Source: Calliopsis andreniformis
Taxonomy: Eukaryota; Arthropoda; Insecta; Hymenoptera; Andrenidae
Reading direction: 5' to 3'
DNA length: 64,000 nt
Assembly (NCBI RefSeq): GCF_051401765.1
Contig: NW_027480506.1
Coordinates: 558,001-622,000 of the forward strand
This document shows positions 39,831 to 53,705 of the stretch, piece by piece (position 1 is the first letter of the stretch; the number at the start of each line of letters is the position of its first letter). The translations under genes and the position numbers were made by a program. Below the pieces are notes generated by a model. The model did no database searches. It saw only the letters and a list, made by a program, of their open reading frames with translations, and was not told the origin of the DNA.

Positions 39831-40910
39831 TTGATGATTGATGATTGAGGATTGAGGATTGAGGATTGAAGATTGAATATTGATGATTGAATATTGAGGA
39901 CTGAGGATTGAGGTTTGTGTATTGAGGACGAGGACTGAGGGTTGAATATTGATGTTTGAGGTCTGAGGGTTAAGGATTGAGGATTGAGAATTGAGGATTG
40001 AGGATTGAAGATTGAAGATTGAGGATTGGGTATTGAGGATTGAAGAATGAGGATTGAGGATTGAGGTTTGAGGATTGAGGATTGCAGATTGAGTATTGAG
40101 GATTGAAGATTGAGGATTGAGGACTGAGGATTGAAGATTGAGGATTGAGGGTTGAGAATTGATGATTGAGTATTGAAGATTGAGTATTGAGGATTGAAGG
40201 TTAAGGATTGAGGATTGAGGATTGAGGATTGACGATGAGGGCTGAGGGTTGAGGATTGAGGTTTGAGGACTGAGGACTGAGGATTGAGGATTGAGAATTG
40301 GGGATTGAGGATAGAGGATTGAAGATTGAGGATTGAGAATTGAGGATTGAGGATTGAGTATTGAAGATTGAGGATTGATGATTGAGGATTGAGGATTGAG
40401 GATTGAAGATTGAATATTGATGATTGAATATTGAGGACTGAGGATTGAGGTTTGTGTATTGAGGACGAGGACTGAGGGTTGTATATTGATGTTTGAGGTC
40501 TGAGGGTTAAGGATTGAGGATTGAGAATTGAGGATTGAGGATTGAGGATTGAAGATTGAGGATTGGGTATTGAGGATTGAAGAATGAGGATTGAGGATTG
40601 AGGTTTGAGGATTGAGGATTGCAGATTGAGTATTGAGGATTGAAGATTGAGGATTGAGGACTGAGGATTGAAGATTGAGGATTGAGGGTTGAGAATTGAT
40701 GATTGAGGATTGAAGATTGAGTATTGAGGATTGAAGGTTAAGGATTGAGGATTGAGGATTGAGGATTGACGATGAGGGCTGAGGGTTGAGGATTGAGGTT
40801 TGAGGACTGAGGACTGAGGATTGAGGATTGAGAATTGGGGATTGAGGATAGAGGATTGAAGATTGAGGATTGGGTATTGAGAATTGAAGAATGAGGGTTG
40901 AGGACTGAGG
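39831..40910 (+). repeat. 537-bp tandem duplication (two copies)
   Basis: GAATATTGATGATTG at 39,875 and 40,412, GACGAGGACTGAGGG at 39,927 and 40,464, and TTAAGGATTG at 40,201 and 40,738 all give offset 537. The period is not a multiple of 7 (76 units plus 5 bp). A difference is visible at GGGTTGAATATTG (copy 1) against GGGTTGTATATTG (copy 2). Confidence 0.85.
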
Positions 40911-41735
40911 ATTGAGGATTGAGGATTGAGGATTGTAGATTGAGGATTGAGTATTGAGGATTGAAGATTGAGGATTGAGGATTGAGGATTGGGGATTGAC
41001 GATGAGTGCTGAGGGTTGAGGATTGAGGTTTGAGAACTGAGGACTTAGGATTGAGGATTGAGAATTGAGGATTGAGGATTGAGGATTGAAGATTGAGGAT
41101 TGGGTATTGAGGATTGAAGAATGAGGATTGAGGATTGAGGATTGAGGATTGAGGAATGAAAATTGAGGGTTGAGTGTTGAGGATTGAGGATTGAAGAATG
41201 AGTATTGACGATTGAAGATTGAGGATTGAGGATTGAGTATTGAGGACTGAAGATTGACGATTGAGGATTGAGGATTGAGGATTGAAGATTGAGTATTGAG
41301 GATTGAAGATTGAGGATTGAGGATTGATCATTGAGGACTGAGGATTGAGGACTGAGGATTGAGGATTGAGAATTGAGAACTGATAATGCGGTCTGAGGTT
41401 TGAGGGTTGAGGAAAGAGGATTGAGGATTGAGGATTGAGTATTGAAGATTGAGGATTGATGATTGAGGATTGAGGATTGAGGATTGAAGATTGAATATTG
41501 ATGATTGAATATTGAGGACTGAGGATTGAGGTTTGTGTATTGTGGACGAGGACTGAGGGTTGAATATTGATGTTTGAGGTCTGAGGGTTAAGGATTGAGG
41601 ATTGAGAATTGAGGATTGAGGATTAAGGATTGAAGATTGAGGATTGGGTATTGAGGATTGGAGAATGAGGATTGAGTATTGAGGTTTGAGGATTGAGGAT
41701 CGCAGATAGAGTATTGAGGATTGAAGATTGGGGAT
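40911..41735 (+). repeat. B-type heptamer array
   Basis: Continues the B-type pattern with GACGATGAGTGCTGAGG (about 40,998) and another GAATATTGATGATTG copy near 41,490. There is no complete B-unit and no gene. Confidence 0.75.
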
Positions 41736-43690
41736 TGATGATTGAGGATTGAAGATTGAATATTGATGATTAAAGATTGAGGGTTGAGGAATCAGGGTTG
41801 AACATTGAGTACTGAGTGTTGAGGGTTGAGTGATGAGAATTTATGTTTCTGGATAGAGATTTGAAGATTGCACATTGAGTATTGAGTATTGAAAACTGTA
41901 AATTGAGGATATTCTATTCAGGATTGAGGATTGACAACTGAATGTTGAGGACTGAGGGCTGAAGATTGAGGATTCAGTATTGAGGATTCAGAATTGAGGT
42001 TTGAGGACTGAGGATTGAGGATTGAAGATTGAGTATTGAGGATTGAAGATTGAGGATTGAGGATTGAGGATTGAGGATTGAGGATGAGGGCTGAGGGTTG
42101 AGGATTGAGGCTTGAGGACTAAGGACAGAGGATTGAGGATTGAGAATTGAGGATTGAGGATTGAGGATTGAAGATTGAGGATTGGGTATTGAGGATCGAA
42201 GAATGAGGATTGAGGATTGAGGATTGAGGACTGAGGATTGAATATTGAGGATTGAGGATTGAGGATTGAAGATTGAGCATTGAGGATTGAGTATTGCGTA
42301 TTGAAGATTGACGATTGAGGATTGAGGATTGAGGATTGAGGATTGAGGATTGAGGATGGAGGATTGAAGATTGAGTATTGGGTATTGAAGATTGAGGATT
42401 GTGGATTGAGGATTGAGGATTGAGGATTGAAGATTGCGTACTGAGGGTTAAAGATTAAGATTGAGGATTGAGGATTGAGGATTGAGGATTGAGGGTTGTG
42501 GATTGAGGACGAGGACTGGGGGTTGAGTATTGATGTTTGAAGTCTGAGGATTCAGGATTGAGGATTGAGAATTGAGGATTGTGGGTTGAGGATTGAAGAT
42601 TGAGGACTGAGGATTGAGGATTGAGGATTGACGATTGAGAATTGAGGGTTGAGGATTGAGGATTGAAGATTGAGTATTGGGTGTTGAGGATTGCAAAATG
42701 AGGATTGAGGATTGAGGATTGAGGATTGAGGGTTGAAGATTGAGAATTGAGGATTAAAGATTGAGGATTGAGGATTGAGGATTGAGGATTGAGGATTGAG
42801 GATTGAGGATTGCGGATAGAAGATTGAGGATTGGGTATTGCGGATTGAACATTGAGGATTGAGGATTGAGGACTGAGGATTGAGGATTGAGGATTGAGAA
42901 TTGAGGATTGAGGATTGAGGATTGAAGATTGAGGATTGGGTATTGAGGATTGAAGAATGAGGATTGAGGATTGAGGATTGAGGATTGAGGATTGAGGATT
43001 GAAGACTGAGTATTGAGAATTGAAGGTCGAGGATTGAGGAGTGAGTATTGAAGATTGAGGATTTGGGACTGAGGATTGAAGATTGAGGATTGAGGATTGA
43101 GGATTGAGGATTGAGGATTGAGGATTGAGGATTGAAGATTGAGGATTGGGTATTGAGGATTGAAGAATGAGGATTGAGGATTGAGGATTGAGGATTGAGG
43201 ATTGAAGATTGAGTGCTGAGGATTGAAGATTAAGGTTGATGGTTGAGGATTGAGGATTGAGGATTGAGGATTGAGGATTGAGGATTGAGGATTGAAGATT
43301 GAGTATTGAGGATTGAAGATTGAGGATTGAGGATTGAGGATTGATTATTGAGGATTGAGGATTGAGGATTGAAGATTGCGTACTGAGGATTGAAGATTAA
43401 GATTGAGGATTGAGGATTGAGAATTGAGGACTGAGGATTGAGGATTGAGGATTGAAGGTTAAGGATTGAGGATTGAGGATTGAGGATTGAGGATTGAAGA
43501 CTGAGTATTGAGAATTGAAGGTTGAGGATTGAGGAGTGAGTATTGAAGATTGAGGATTTGGGACTGAGGATTGAAGATTGAGGATTGAGGATTGAGGATT
43601 GAGGATTGAGGATTGAGGATTGAGGATTGAAGATTGAGGATTGGGTATTGAGGATTGAAGAATGAGGATTGAGGATTGAGGATTGAGGAT
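41736..43690 (+). repeat. A-type domain 6 with A2-E-D
   Basis: A2 at 41,910, E at 42,110 (200 bp) and D at 42,436 (326 bp), but no A1. The junction with B-type sequence lies around 41,730, just before GAATATTGATGATTAAAG. After D the usual A-type continuation follows, with an internal loss near 42,600, where GATTCGGTATTGAGG is missing. It ends near 43,690, where GAAGATTGAGTGCTGAGG begins. Confidence 0.8.
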
Positions 43691-44689
43691 TGAGGATTGA
43701 AGATTGAGTGCTGAGGATTGAAGATTAAGATTGAGGGTTGAGGATTGAGGATTGAGGATTGAGGATTGAGGATTGAGGATTGAGAATTGAGGATTGAGGA
43801 TTGAGGATTGAAGATTGAGGATTGGGTATTGAGGATTGAAGAATGAGGATTGAGGATTGAGGATTGAGGATTGAGGAATGAAAATTGTGGGTTGAGGGTT
43901 GAGGATTGAGGATTGAAGAATGAGTATTGACGATTGAAGATTGAGGATTGAGGATTGAGGATTGAGTATTGAGGACTGAAGATTGACGATTGAGGATTGA
44001 GGATTGAGGATTGAAGATTGAGTATTGAGGATTGAAGATTGAGGATTGAGGATTGATCATTGAGGACTGAGGATTGAGGACTGAGGATTGAGGATTGAGA
44101 ATTGAGAACTGATAATGAGGTCTGAGGGTTGAGGGTTGAGGATAGAGGATTGAGGATTGAGGATTGAGTATTGAAGATTGAGGATTGATGACTGAGTATT
44201 GAGGATTGAGGATTGAAGATTGATTATTAAGGATTGAAGATTGAGGATTGAGAATTGAGGCCTGAGAATTGAGGATTGAGGATTGAGTATTGAAGATTGA
44301 GGATTGATGATTGAGGATTGAGGATTGAGGATTGAAGATTGAATATTGATGATTGAATATTGAGGACTGAGGATTGAGGTTTGTGTATTGTGGACGAGGA
44401 CTGAGGGTTGAATATTGATGTTTGAGGTCTGAGGGTTAAGGATTGAGGATTGAGAATTGAGGATTGAGGATTAAGGATTGAAGATTGAGGATTGGGTATT
44501 GAGGATTGAAGAATGAGGATTGAGTATTGAGGTTTGAGGATTGAGGATTGCAGATTGAGTATTGAGGATTGAAGATTGAGGATTGAGGATTGAGAATTGA
44601 AGATTGAGGATTGAGGGTTGAGAATTGATGATTGAGGATTGAAGATTGAGTATTGAGGATTGAAGGTTAAGGATTGAGGATTGAGGATT
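43691..44689 (+). repeat. B-type lead-in, related to 57.85 and 60.23 kb
   Basis: GAGTGCTGAGGATTG at about 43,707 begins sequence that recurs near 57,857 and 60,236. It carries an isolated landmark G variant (GAAGATTGATTATTAAGG, about 44,214) and the GAATATTGATGATTG segment (about 44,341). Confidence 0.78.
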
Positions 44690-45331
44690 GAGGATTGACG
44701 ATGAGGGCAGAGGGTTGAGGATTGAGGTTTGAGGACTCAGGACTGAGGATTGAGGATTGAGAATTGGGGATTGAGGATTGAGGATTGAAGATTGAGGATT
44801 GGGTATTGAGGATTGAAGAATGAGGGTTGAGGACTGAGGATTGAGGATTGAGGATTGAGGGTTGAAGATTGAGGATTGAGTATTGAAGATTGAAGATTGA
44901 GGATTGAGGATTGAGGATTGGGGATTGACGATGAGTGCTGAGGGTTGAGGATTGAGGTTTGAGAACTGAGGACTGAGGATTGAGGATTGAGAATTGAGGA
45001 TTGAGGATTGAGGATTGAAGATTGAGGATTGAGGATTGAGGATGGGGCCTGACGGTTGAGGATTGAGGTTTGAGGACTGATGACTGAGGATTGAGGATTG
45101 AGAATTGGGGATTGAGGTTTGAGGATTGAAGATTGAGGATTGGGTATTGAGGATTGAATAATGAGGATTGAGGATTGAGGATTGAGGATTGAGGAATGAA
45201 AATTGAGGGTTGAGTGTTGAGGATTGAGGATTGAAGAATGAGTATTGACGATTGAAGATTGAGGATTGAGGATTGAGTATTGAAGATTGAGGATTGATGA
45301 CTGAGTATTGAGGATTGAGGATTGAAAATTG

Positions 45332-45600
45332 ATTATTAAGGATTGAAGATTGAGGATTGAGGATTGAGGATTGAGAAATGAGAATTGAGAATGAGGACTG
45401 AGGGTTGTGGATTGAGGTTTGAGGAATGAGGATTGAGCATTGAGGATTGAGTATTGAGGATTGAGGATTGAGGATTGAAAATTGAGTATCGGGGCCTCAA
45501 GAATGAGGATTGAGTATTGGGTATTGAGGACGGAGGATGAGGGCTGAGGGTTGAGGATTGAGGTTTGAGTATTGAATCCTTAGAATTCAGGATATTCTAT
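45332..45600 (+). repeat. B-unit, short form (G-155-F-88-H)
   Basis: G at 45,332, F at 45,487 and H at 45,575. G to F is 155 bp instead of 232, a loss of 77 bp or 11 heptamers. The same short form occurs at 51,324 (by the 6-kb duplication) and at 61,854, so three of the ten B-units share it. GAATTC is intact at 45,583. Confidence 0.86.
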
Positions 45601-47713
45601 TGAGTGTTGAGAACTGAGGATTGATGGTTGAGTATTGAGGATTGAAGATTGAGGATTGAGGAATGAGTATTGAAGGTTGAGGATTGATGATTGAGGATTG
45701 AGGATTGGGAATTGAGGATTGAGTATTGAGTATTGAAGATTGAGGATTGATGATTGAGGATTGAGGATTGAGGATTGAGGATTGAGGATTGAGGATTGAG
45801 GATTGAGGATTGAGGATTGAGGATTGGGGATTGAGGAGTGACGATTGAGGATTGAGGATTGAGGATTGAGAGTTGACGATTGATGATTCAAGATTGAGTA
45901 TTGAGGATTGTAGAATGAGGATTGAGGATTGAGGATTGAGGATTGAGGATTGAGGATTGAAGGTTTAGTATTTAGGATTGAAGACAGAGGATTGAGAATT
46001 GAGGATTGAGGATTGAGGATTGAAGATTGAGGATTGGGTAGTGAGGATTGAAGAATGAGGATTGAGGATTGCGGATTGAGGATTGAGTGTTGAGGATTGA
46101 AGATTGAGTATTGAGGATAGAAGACGGACGATTGAGGATTGAGGATTGAGGATTGAGGATCGAGGATTGAGGATTGAAGATTTAGTATTCAGGACTGAAG
46201 GTAGAGGATTGAGAATTGAGGATTGAGGATTGAGGATTGAAGATTGAGTATTGGGTATTGAGGATTCAAGAATGAGGATTGAGGATTGAGGATTGAGGAT
46301 TGAGGATAGAAGATTGAGTATTGAGGATTGAAAACTGACGATTGAGTATTGAGAATTGAGGACTGAGGATTGAGGATTGAGGATTGAGGGTTGAGAATTG
46401 ATGATTGAGGATTGAAGATTGAGTATTGAGGATTGAAGGCTAAGGATTGAGGATTGAGGATTGAGGATTGACGATGAGGGCTGAGGGTTGAGGATTGAGG
46501 TTTGAGGACTGAGGACTGAGGATTGAGGATTGAGAATTGGGGATTGAGGATTGTGGATTGAAGATTGAGGATTGGGTATTGAGGATTGAAGAATGAGGGT
46601 TGAGGATTGAGGATTGAGGTTTGAGGATTGAGGATTGAATATTCAGGTTTGGGTACTGAGGATTGAAGAATGAGGATTGAGGATTGAGGATTGAGTATTG
46701 AGGATTGAAGATTGAGTATTGAGGATTGAAGATTGACGATTGAGGATTGAGGATTGAGGATTGAGGATTGAACGTTGAGGACTGAGTGTTGAGGGTTGAG
46801 TGATGAGTATTGATGTTTGTGGACAGATGTTTGAAGATTGCAGATTGAGTATTGAGTATTGAAAACTTTGAATTGAGGATATTCTATTGAGGATTGAGGA
46901 TTCACAACAGATTGTTGAGGACTGAGGGCCGAAGGTTGAGGATTCAGGGTTGAGGATTCAGAAATGAGGTTTGAGGACTGAGGATTGAGGATTGAAGATT
47001 GAGTATTGAGGATTGAAGATTGAGGGTTGAGAATTGAGGATTCAGTATTGAGGATGAGGGCTGAGGGTTGAGTATTGAGGTTTGAGGACTGAGGACTGAG
47101 GATTGAGGATTGAGAATTGAGGATTGAGGATTGAGGATTGAAGACTGAGGATTGGGTATTGAGGATTGGAGAATGAGAATCGAGGATTTAGGATTGAGGA
47201 TTGAGTGTTGACGTTTGAAGATTGAGTATTGAGGGTTGAAGACTGACGATTGAGAATTGAGGATTGAGGATTGAGGATTGAGGATTGGGAATTGAGGATT
47301 GAGGATTGAGGATTGAGGATTGAAGACTGAGGATTGAGGATTGCGGATGAGGCCTGGGGGTTGAGGATTGAGGTTTGAGTATTGAAGACTGAGGATTGGG
47401 TATTGGGGATTGAAGAATGAGGATTGAGTACCGTGGATTGAGGATTGAGGGTTGAGGACTGAGGACTGAGGATTGAGGATTGAGAATTGGGGATTGAGGT
47501 TTGAGGATTGAAGATTGAGGATTGGGTATTGAGGATTGAATAATGAGGATTGAGGATTGAGGATTGAGGATTGAGGAATGAAAATTGAGGGTTGATGGTT
47601 GAGGATTGAGGATTTAAGAATGAGTATTGACGATTGAAGATTGAGGATTGAGGATTGAGTATTGAAGATTGAGGATTGATGACTGAGTATTGAAGATTGA
47701 GGATTGAAAATTG

Positions 47714-48060
47714 ATTATTAAGGATTGAAGATTGAGGATTGAGGATTGAGGATTGAGAATTGAGAATTGAGAATGAGGACTGAGGGTTGTGGACTGAGGT
47801 TTGAGGAATGAGGATTGAGGATTGAGGATTGAGTATTGAGGACTGAGGATTGAGGATTGAGGATTGAGTATTGAAGATTGAGAATTGAGGACTGAGGATT
47901 GAAGATTGAGGATTGAGGATTGAGGATTGAGGATTGAAAATTGAGTATCGGGGCCTCAAGAATGAGGATTGAGGATTGAGTATTGAGGACGGAGGATGAG
48001 GGCTGAGGGTTGAGGATTGAGGTTTGAGTATTGAATCCTTAGATTTCAGGATATTCTATT
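47714..48060 (+). repeat. B-unit, long form, GAATTC lost
   Basis: G at 47,714, F at 47,946 and H at 48,034, with the standard 232- and 88-bp spacing. GAATTC inside H reads GATTTC. The duplicate at 53,706-54,050 carries the same change, showing that it predates the 6-kb duplication. Confidence 0.86.
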
Positions 48061-48139
48061 GAGTGTTGAGAACTGAGGATTGATGGTTGAGTATTGAGGA
48101 TTGAAGATTGAGGATTGAGGAATGAGTATTGAAGGTTGA

Positions 48140-48170
48140 GGATTGATGATTGAGTATTGAGGATTGTAGA
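48140..48170 (+). other. 203-bp deletion junction in copy 1 of the 6-kb duplication
   Basis: Here GATTGATGATTGAG runs straight into TATTGAGGATTGTAG. In copy 2 these two parts are separated by 203 bp (about 54,147-54,349), exactly 29 heptamers. The related B-type regions after H at 45,575 and 51,567 also retain the intervening sequence, so a loss in this copy is likelier than a gain in copy 2. Both ends of the missing segment lie next to GATTGAG, which supports slippage or unequal exchange. Confidence 0.85.
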
Positions 48171-51100
48171 ATGAGGATTGAGGATTGAGAATTGAGGATT
48201 GAGGATTGAGGATTGAAGGTTTAGTATTTAGGATTGAAGACAGAGGATTGAGAATTGAGGATTGAGGATTGAGGATTGGAGATTGAGGATTGGGTAGTGA
48301 GGATTGAAGAATGAGGATTGAGGATTGAGGATTGAGGATTGAGTGTTGAGGATTGAAGATTGAGTATTGAGGATAGAAGACGGACGATTGAGGATTGAGG
48401 ATTGAGGATTGAGGATCGAGGATTGAGGATTCAAGATTTAGTATTCAGGACTGAAGGTAGAGGATTGAGAATTGAGGATTGAGGATTGAGGATTGAAGAT
48501 TGAGTATTGGGTATTGAGGATTCAAGAATGAGGATTGAGGATTGAGGATTGAGGATTGAGGATAGAAGATTGAGTATTGAGGATTGAAGACTGACGATTG
48601 AGTATTGAGAATTGAGGACTGAGGATTGAGGATTGAGGATTGAGGGTTGAGAATTGATGATTGAGGATTGAAGATTGAGTATTGAGGATTGAAGGTTAAG
48701 GATTGAGGATTGAGGATTGAGGATTGACGATGAGGGCTGAGGGTTGAGGATTGAGGTTTGAGGACTGAGGACTGAGGATTGAGGATTGAGAATTGGGGAT
48801 TGAGGATTGAGGATTGAAGATTGAGGATTGGGTATTGAGGATTGAAGAATGAGGGTTGAGGATTGAGGATTGAGGATTGAGGATTGAGGATTGAATATTC
48901 AGGTTTGGGTACTGAGGATTGAAGAATGAGGATTGAGGATTGAGGATTGAGTATTGAGGATTGAAGATTGAGTATTGAGGATTGAAGATTGACGATTGAG
49001 GATTGAGGATTGAGGATTGAGGATTGAACGTTGAGGACTGAGTGTTGAGGGTTGAGTGATGAGTATTGATGTTTGTGGATAGAGGTTTGAAGATTGCAGT
49101 TTGAGTATTGAGTATTGAAAGCTGTGAATTGAGGATATTCTATTGAGGATTGAGGATTGACAATTGATTGTTGAGGACTGAGGGCCGAGGATTGAGGACT
49201 CAGGATTGAGGATTCAGAATTGAGGTTTGAGCGCTGACGATTGTGGATTGAGGATTGAGGATTGAAGATTCAGTATTGAGGATTGAAGATTGGGAATTGA
49301 GGATTGAGGATTGAACATTGAGGACTGAGTGTTGAGTGTTGAGTGATGAGAATTGATGTTTGTTGATAGATGTTTGAAGATTGCAGATTGAGTATTGAGT
49401 ATTGAAAACTTTGAATTGAGGATATTCTATTGAGCATTGAGGATTCACAACAGATTGTTGAGGACTGAGGGCCGAAGATTGAGGATTCAGGATTGAGGAT
49501 TCAGAAATGAGGTTTGAGGACTGAGGATTGAGGATTGAAGATTGAGTATTGAGGATTGAAGATTAAGGATTGAGAATTGAGGATTCAGTATTGAGGATGA
49601 GGGCTGAGGGTTGAGTATTGAGGTTTGAGGACTGAGGACTGAGGATTGAGGATTGAGAATTGAGGATTGAGGATTGAGGATTGAAGACTGAGGATTGGGT
49701 ATTGAGGATTGGAGAATGAGAATCGAGGATTTAGGATTGAGGATTGAGTGTTGACGTTTGAAGATTGAGTATTGGGTGTTGAGGATTGAAAAATGAGGAT
49801 TGAGGACTGAGGATTGAGGATTGAGGATTGAAGATTGAGAATTGAGGATTGAAGATTGAGGATTGAGGATTGAGGATTGAGGATTGAGGATTGCGGATAG
49901 AAGATTGAGGATTGGGTATTGCGGATTGAACATTGAGGATTGAGGATTGAGGATTGAGGATTGAGGATTGAGGATTGAAGACTGAGTATTGAGGACTGAA
50001 GATTGAGGATTGAGGAGTGAGTATTGAAGATTGAGGATTTGGGACTGAGGATTGAAGATTAAGGATTGAGGATTGAGGATTGAGGATTGAGGATTGAGGA
50101 TTGAGGATTGAAGATTGAGGATTGGGTATTGAGGATTGAACAATGAGGATTGAGGATGGAGGATTGAGGATTGAGGATTGAAGATTGAGTACTGAGTATT
50201 GAAGATTAAGGTTGAGGATTGAGGATTGAGGATTGAGGATTGAGGATTGAGGATTGAGGATTGAGGATTGAAGATTGAGTATTGAGGAATGAAGATTGAG
50301 GATTGAGGATTGAGGATTGATTATTGAGGATTGAGGATTGAGGATTGAGGATTGAGGATTGAAGATTGAGGATTGTGTATTGAGGATTGAAGATTGAGGA
50401 TTGAGTATTGAGTATTGAGGATTGAGGATTGAAGATTGGGTATTGAGGATTGAAGATTGACGATTGAGGATTGAGGATTGAGTATTGAGGATTGAGTATT
50501 GACGATTGAGTATTGAGGATTGAAGATTGACGATTGAGGATTGAGGATAGAGGATTGAGGATTGAGGATTGAAGATTGAGTATTGAGTATTGAAGATTGA
50601 GGATTGAGGATTGAGGATTGAGGATTGAGGATTGAAGATTGCGTACTGAGGATTGAAGATTAAGATTGAGGATTGAGGATTGAGGATTGACGATGAGGGC
50701 AGAGGGTTGAGGATTGAGGTTTGAGGACTCAGGACTGAGGATTGAGGATTGAGAATTGGGGATTGAGGATTGAGGATTGAAGATTGAGGATTGGGTATTG
50801 AGGATTGAAGAATGAGGGTTGAGGACTGAGGATTGAGGATTGAGGATTGAGGGTTGAAGATTGAGGATTGAGTATTGAAGATTGAAGATTGAGGATTGAG
50901 GATTGAGGATTGGGGATTGACGATGAGTGCTGAGGGTTGAGGATTGAGGTTTGAGAACTGAGGACTGAGGATTGAGGATTGAGAATTGAGGATTGAGGAT
51001 TGAGGATTGAAGATTGAGGATTGAGGATTGAGGATGGGGCCTGACGGTTGAGGATTGAGGTTTGAGGACTGATGACTGAGGATTGAGGATTGAGAATTGG

Positions 51101-51323
51101 GGATTGAGGTTTGAGGATTGAAGATTGAGGATTGGGTATTGAGGATTGAATAATGAGGATTGAGGATTGAGGATTGAGGATTGAGGAATGAAAATTGAGG
51201 GTTGAGTGTTGAGGATTGAGGATTGAAGAATGAGTATTGACGATTGAAGATTGAGGATTGAGGATTGAGTATTGAAGATTGAGGATTGATGACTGAGTAT
51301 TGAGGATTGAGGATTGAAAATTG

Positions 51324-51595
51324 ATTATTAAGGATTGAAGATTGAGGATTGAGGATTGAGGATTGAGAAATGAGAATTGAGAATGAGGACTGAGGGTTGT
51401 GGATTGAGGTTTGAGGAATGAGGATTGAGCATTGAGGATTGAGTATTGAGGATTGAGGATTGAGGATTGAAAATTGAGTATCGGGGCCTCAAGAATGAGG
51501 ATTGAGTATTGGGTATTGAGGACGGAGGATGAGGGCTGAGGGTTGAGGATTGAGGTTTGAGTATTGAATCCTTAGAATTCAGGATATTCTATTGA
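51324..51595 (+). repeat. B-unit, short form, second copy
   Basis: G at 51,324, F at 51,479 and H at 51,567. It duplicates the unit at 45,332, exactly 5,992 bp away. GAATTC is intact at 51,575. Confidence 0.86.
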
Positions 51596-53705
51596 GTGTT
51601 GAGAACTGAGGATTGATGGTTGAGTATTGAGGATTGAAGATTGAGGATTGAGGAATGAGTATTGAAGGTTGAGGATTGATGATTGAGGATTGAGGATTGG
51701 GAATTGAGGATTGAGTATTGAGTATTGAAGATTGAGGATTGATGATTGAGGATTGAGGATTGAGGATTGAGGATTGAGGATTGAGGATTGAGGATTGAGG
51801 ATTGAGGATTGAGGATTGGGGATTGAGGAGTGACGATTGAGGATTGAGGATTGAGGATTGAGAGTTGACGATTGATGATTCAAGATTGAGTATTGAGGAT
51901 TGTAGAATGAGGATTGAGGATTGAGGATTGAGGATTGAGGATTGAGGATTGAAGGTTTAGTATTTAGGATTGAAGACAGAGGATTGAGAATTGAGGATTG
52001 AGGATTGAGGATTGAAGATTGAGGATTGGGTAGTGAGGATTGAAGAATGAGGATTGAGGATTGCGGATTGAGGATTGAGTGTTGAGGATTGAAGATTGAG
52101 TATTGAGGATAGAAGACGGACGATTGAGGATTGAGGATTGAGGATTGAGGATCGAGGATTGAGGATTGAAGATTTAGTATTCAGGACTGAAGGTAGAGGA
52201 TTGAGAATTGAGGATTGAGGATTGAGGATTGAAGATTGAGTATTGGGTATTGAGGATTCAAGAATGAGGATTGAGGATTGAGGATTGAGGATTGAGGATA
52301 GAAGATTGAGTATTGAGGATTGAAAACTGACGATTGAGTATTGAGAATTGAGGACTGAGGATTGAGGATTGAGGATTGAGGGTTGAGAATTGATGATTGA
52401 GGATTGAAGATTGAGTATTGAGGATTGAAGGCTAAGGATTGAGGATTGAGGATTGAGGATTGACGATGAGGGCTGAGGGTTGAGGATTGAGGTTTGAGGA
52501 CTGAGGACTGAGGATTGAGGATTGAGAATTGGGGATTGAGGATTGTGGATTGAAGATTGAGGATTGGGTATTGAGGATTGAAGAATGAGGGTTGAGGATT
52601 GAGGATTGAGGTTTGAGGATTGAGGATTGAATATTCAGGTTTGGGTACTGAGGATTGAAGAATGAGGATTGAGGATTGAGGATTGAGTATTGAGGATTGA
52701 AGATTGAGTATTGAGGATTGAAGATTGACGATTGAGGATTGAGGATTGAGGATTGAGGATTGAACGTTGAGGACTGAGTGTTGAGGGTTGAGTGATGAGT
52801 ATTGATGTTTGTGGACAGATGTTTGAAGATTGCAGATTGAGTATTGAGTATTGAAAACTTTGAATTGAGGATATTCTATTGAGGATTGAGGATTCACAAC
52901 AGATTGTTGAGGACTGAGGGCCGAAGGTTGAGGATTCAGGGTTGAGGATTCAGAAATGAGGTTTGAGGACTGAGGATTGAGGATTGAAGATTGAGTATTG
53001 AGGATTGAAGATTGAGGGTTGAGAATTGAGGATTCAGTATTGAGGATGAGGGCTGAGGGTTGAGTATTGAGGTTTGAGGACTGAGGACTGAGGATTGAGG
53101 ATTGAGAATTGAGGATTGAGGATTGAGGATTGAAGACTGAGGATTGGGTATTGAGGATTGGAGAATGAGAATCGAGGATTTAGGATTGAGGATTGAGTGT
53201 TGACGTTTGAAGATTGAGTATTGAGGGTTGAAGACTGACGATTGAGAATTGAGGATTGAGGATTGAGGATTGAGGATTGGGAATTGAGGATTGAGGATTG
53301 AGGATTGAGGATTGAAGACTGAGGATTGAGGATTGCGGATGAGGCCTGGGGGTTGAGGATTGAGGTTTGAGTATTGAAGACTGAGGATTGGGTATTGGGG
53401 ATTGAAGAATGAGGATTGAGTACCGTGGATTGAGGATTGAGGGTTGAGGACTGAGGACTGAGGATTGAGGATTGAGAATTGGGGATTGAGGTTTGAGGAT
53501 TGAAGATTGAGGATTGGGTATTGAGGATTGAATAATGAGGATTGAGGATTGAGGATTGAGGATTGAGGAATGAAAATTGAGGGTTGATGGTTGAGGATTG
53601 AGGATTTAAGAATGAGTATTGACGATTGAAGATTGAGGATTGAGGATTGAGTATTGAAGATTGAGGATTGATGACTGAGTATTGAAGATTGAGGATTGAA
53701 AATTG

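Larger units (their letters stand above)
44690..50680 (+). repeat. 5,992-bp tandem duplication, copy 1
   Basis: A 6-kb block copied head to tail. Matched points include GACGATGAGGGCAGAGGG (about 44,697 and 50,689), H at 45,575 and 51,567, H at 48,034 and 54,026, and TATTCTATT at 46,880 and 52,872, all at offset 5,992 (856 heptamers). From about 48,155 on, the offset becomes 6,195 because 203 bp present in copy 2 are absent here. The block holds two B-units and, at its end, an A-type tail from about 49,741. Confidence 0.9.
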
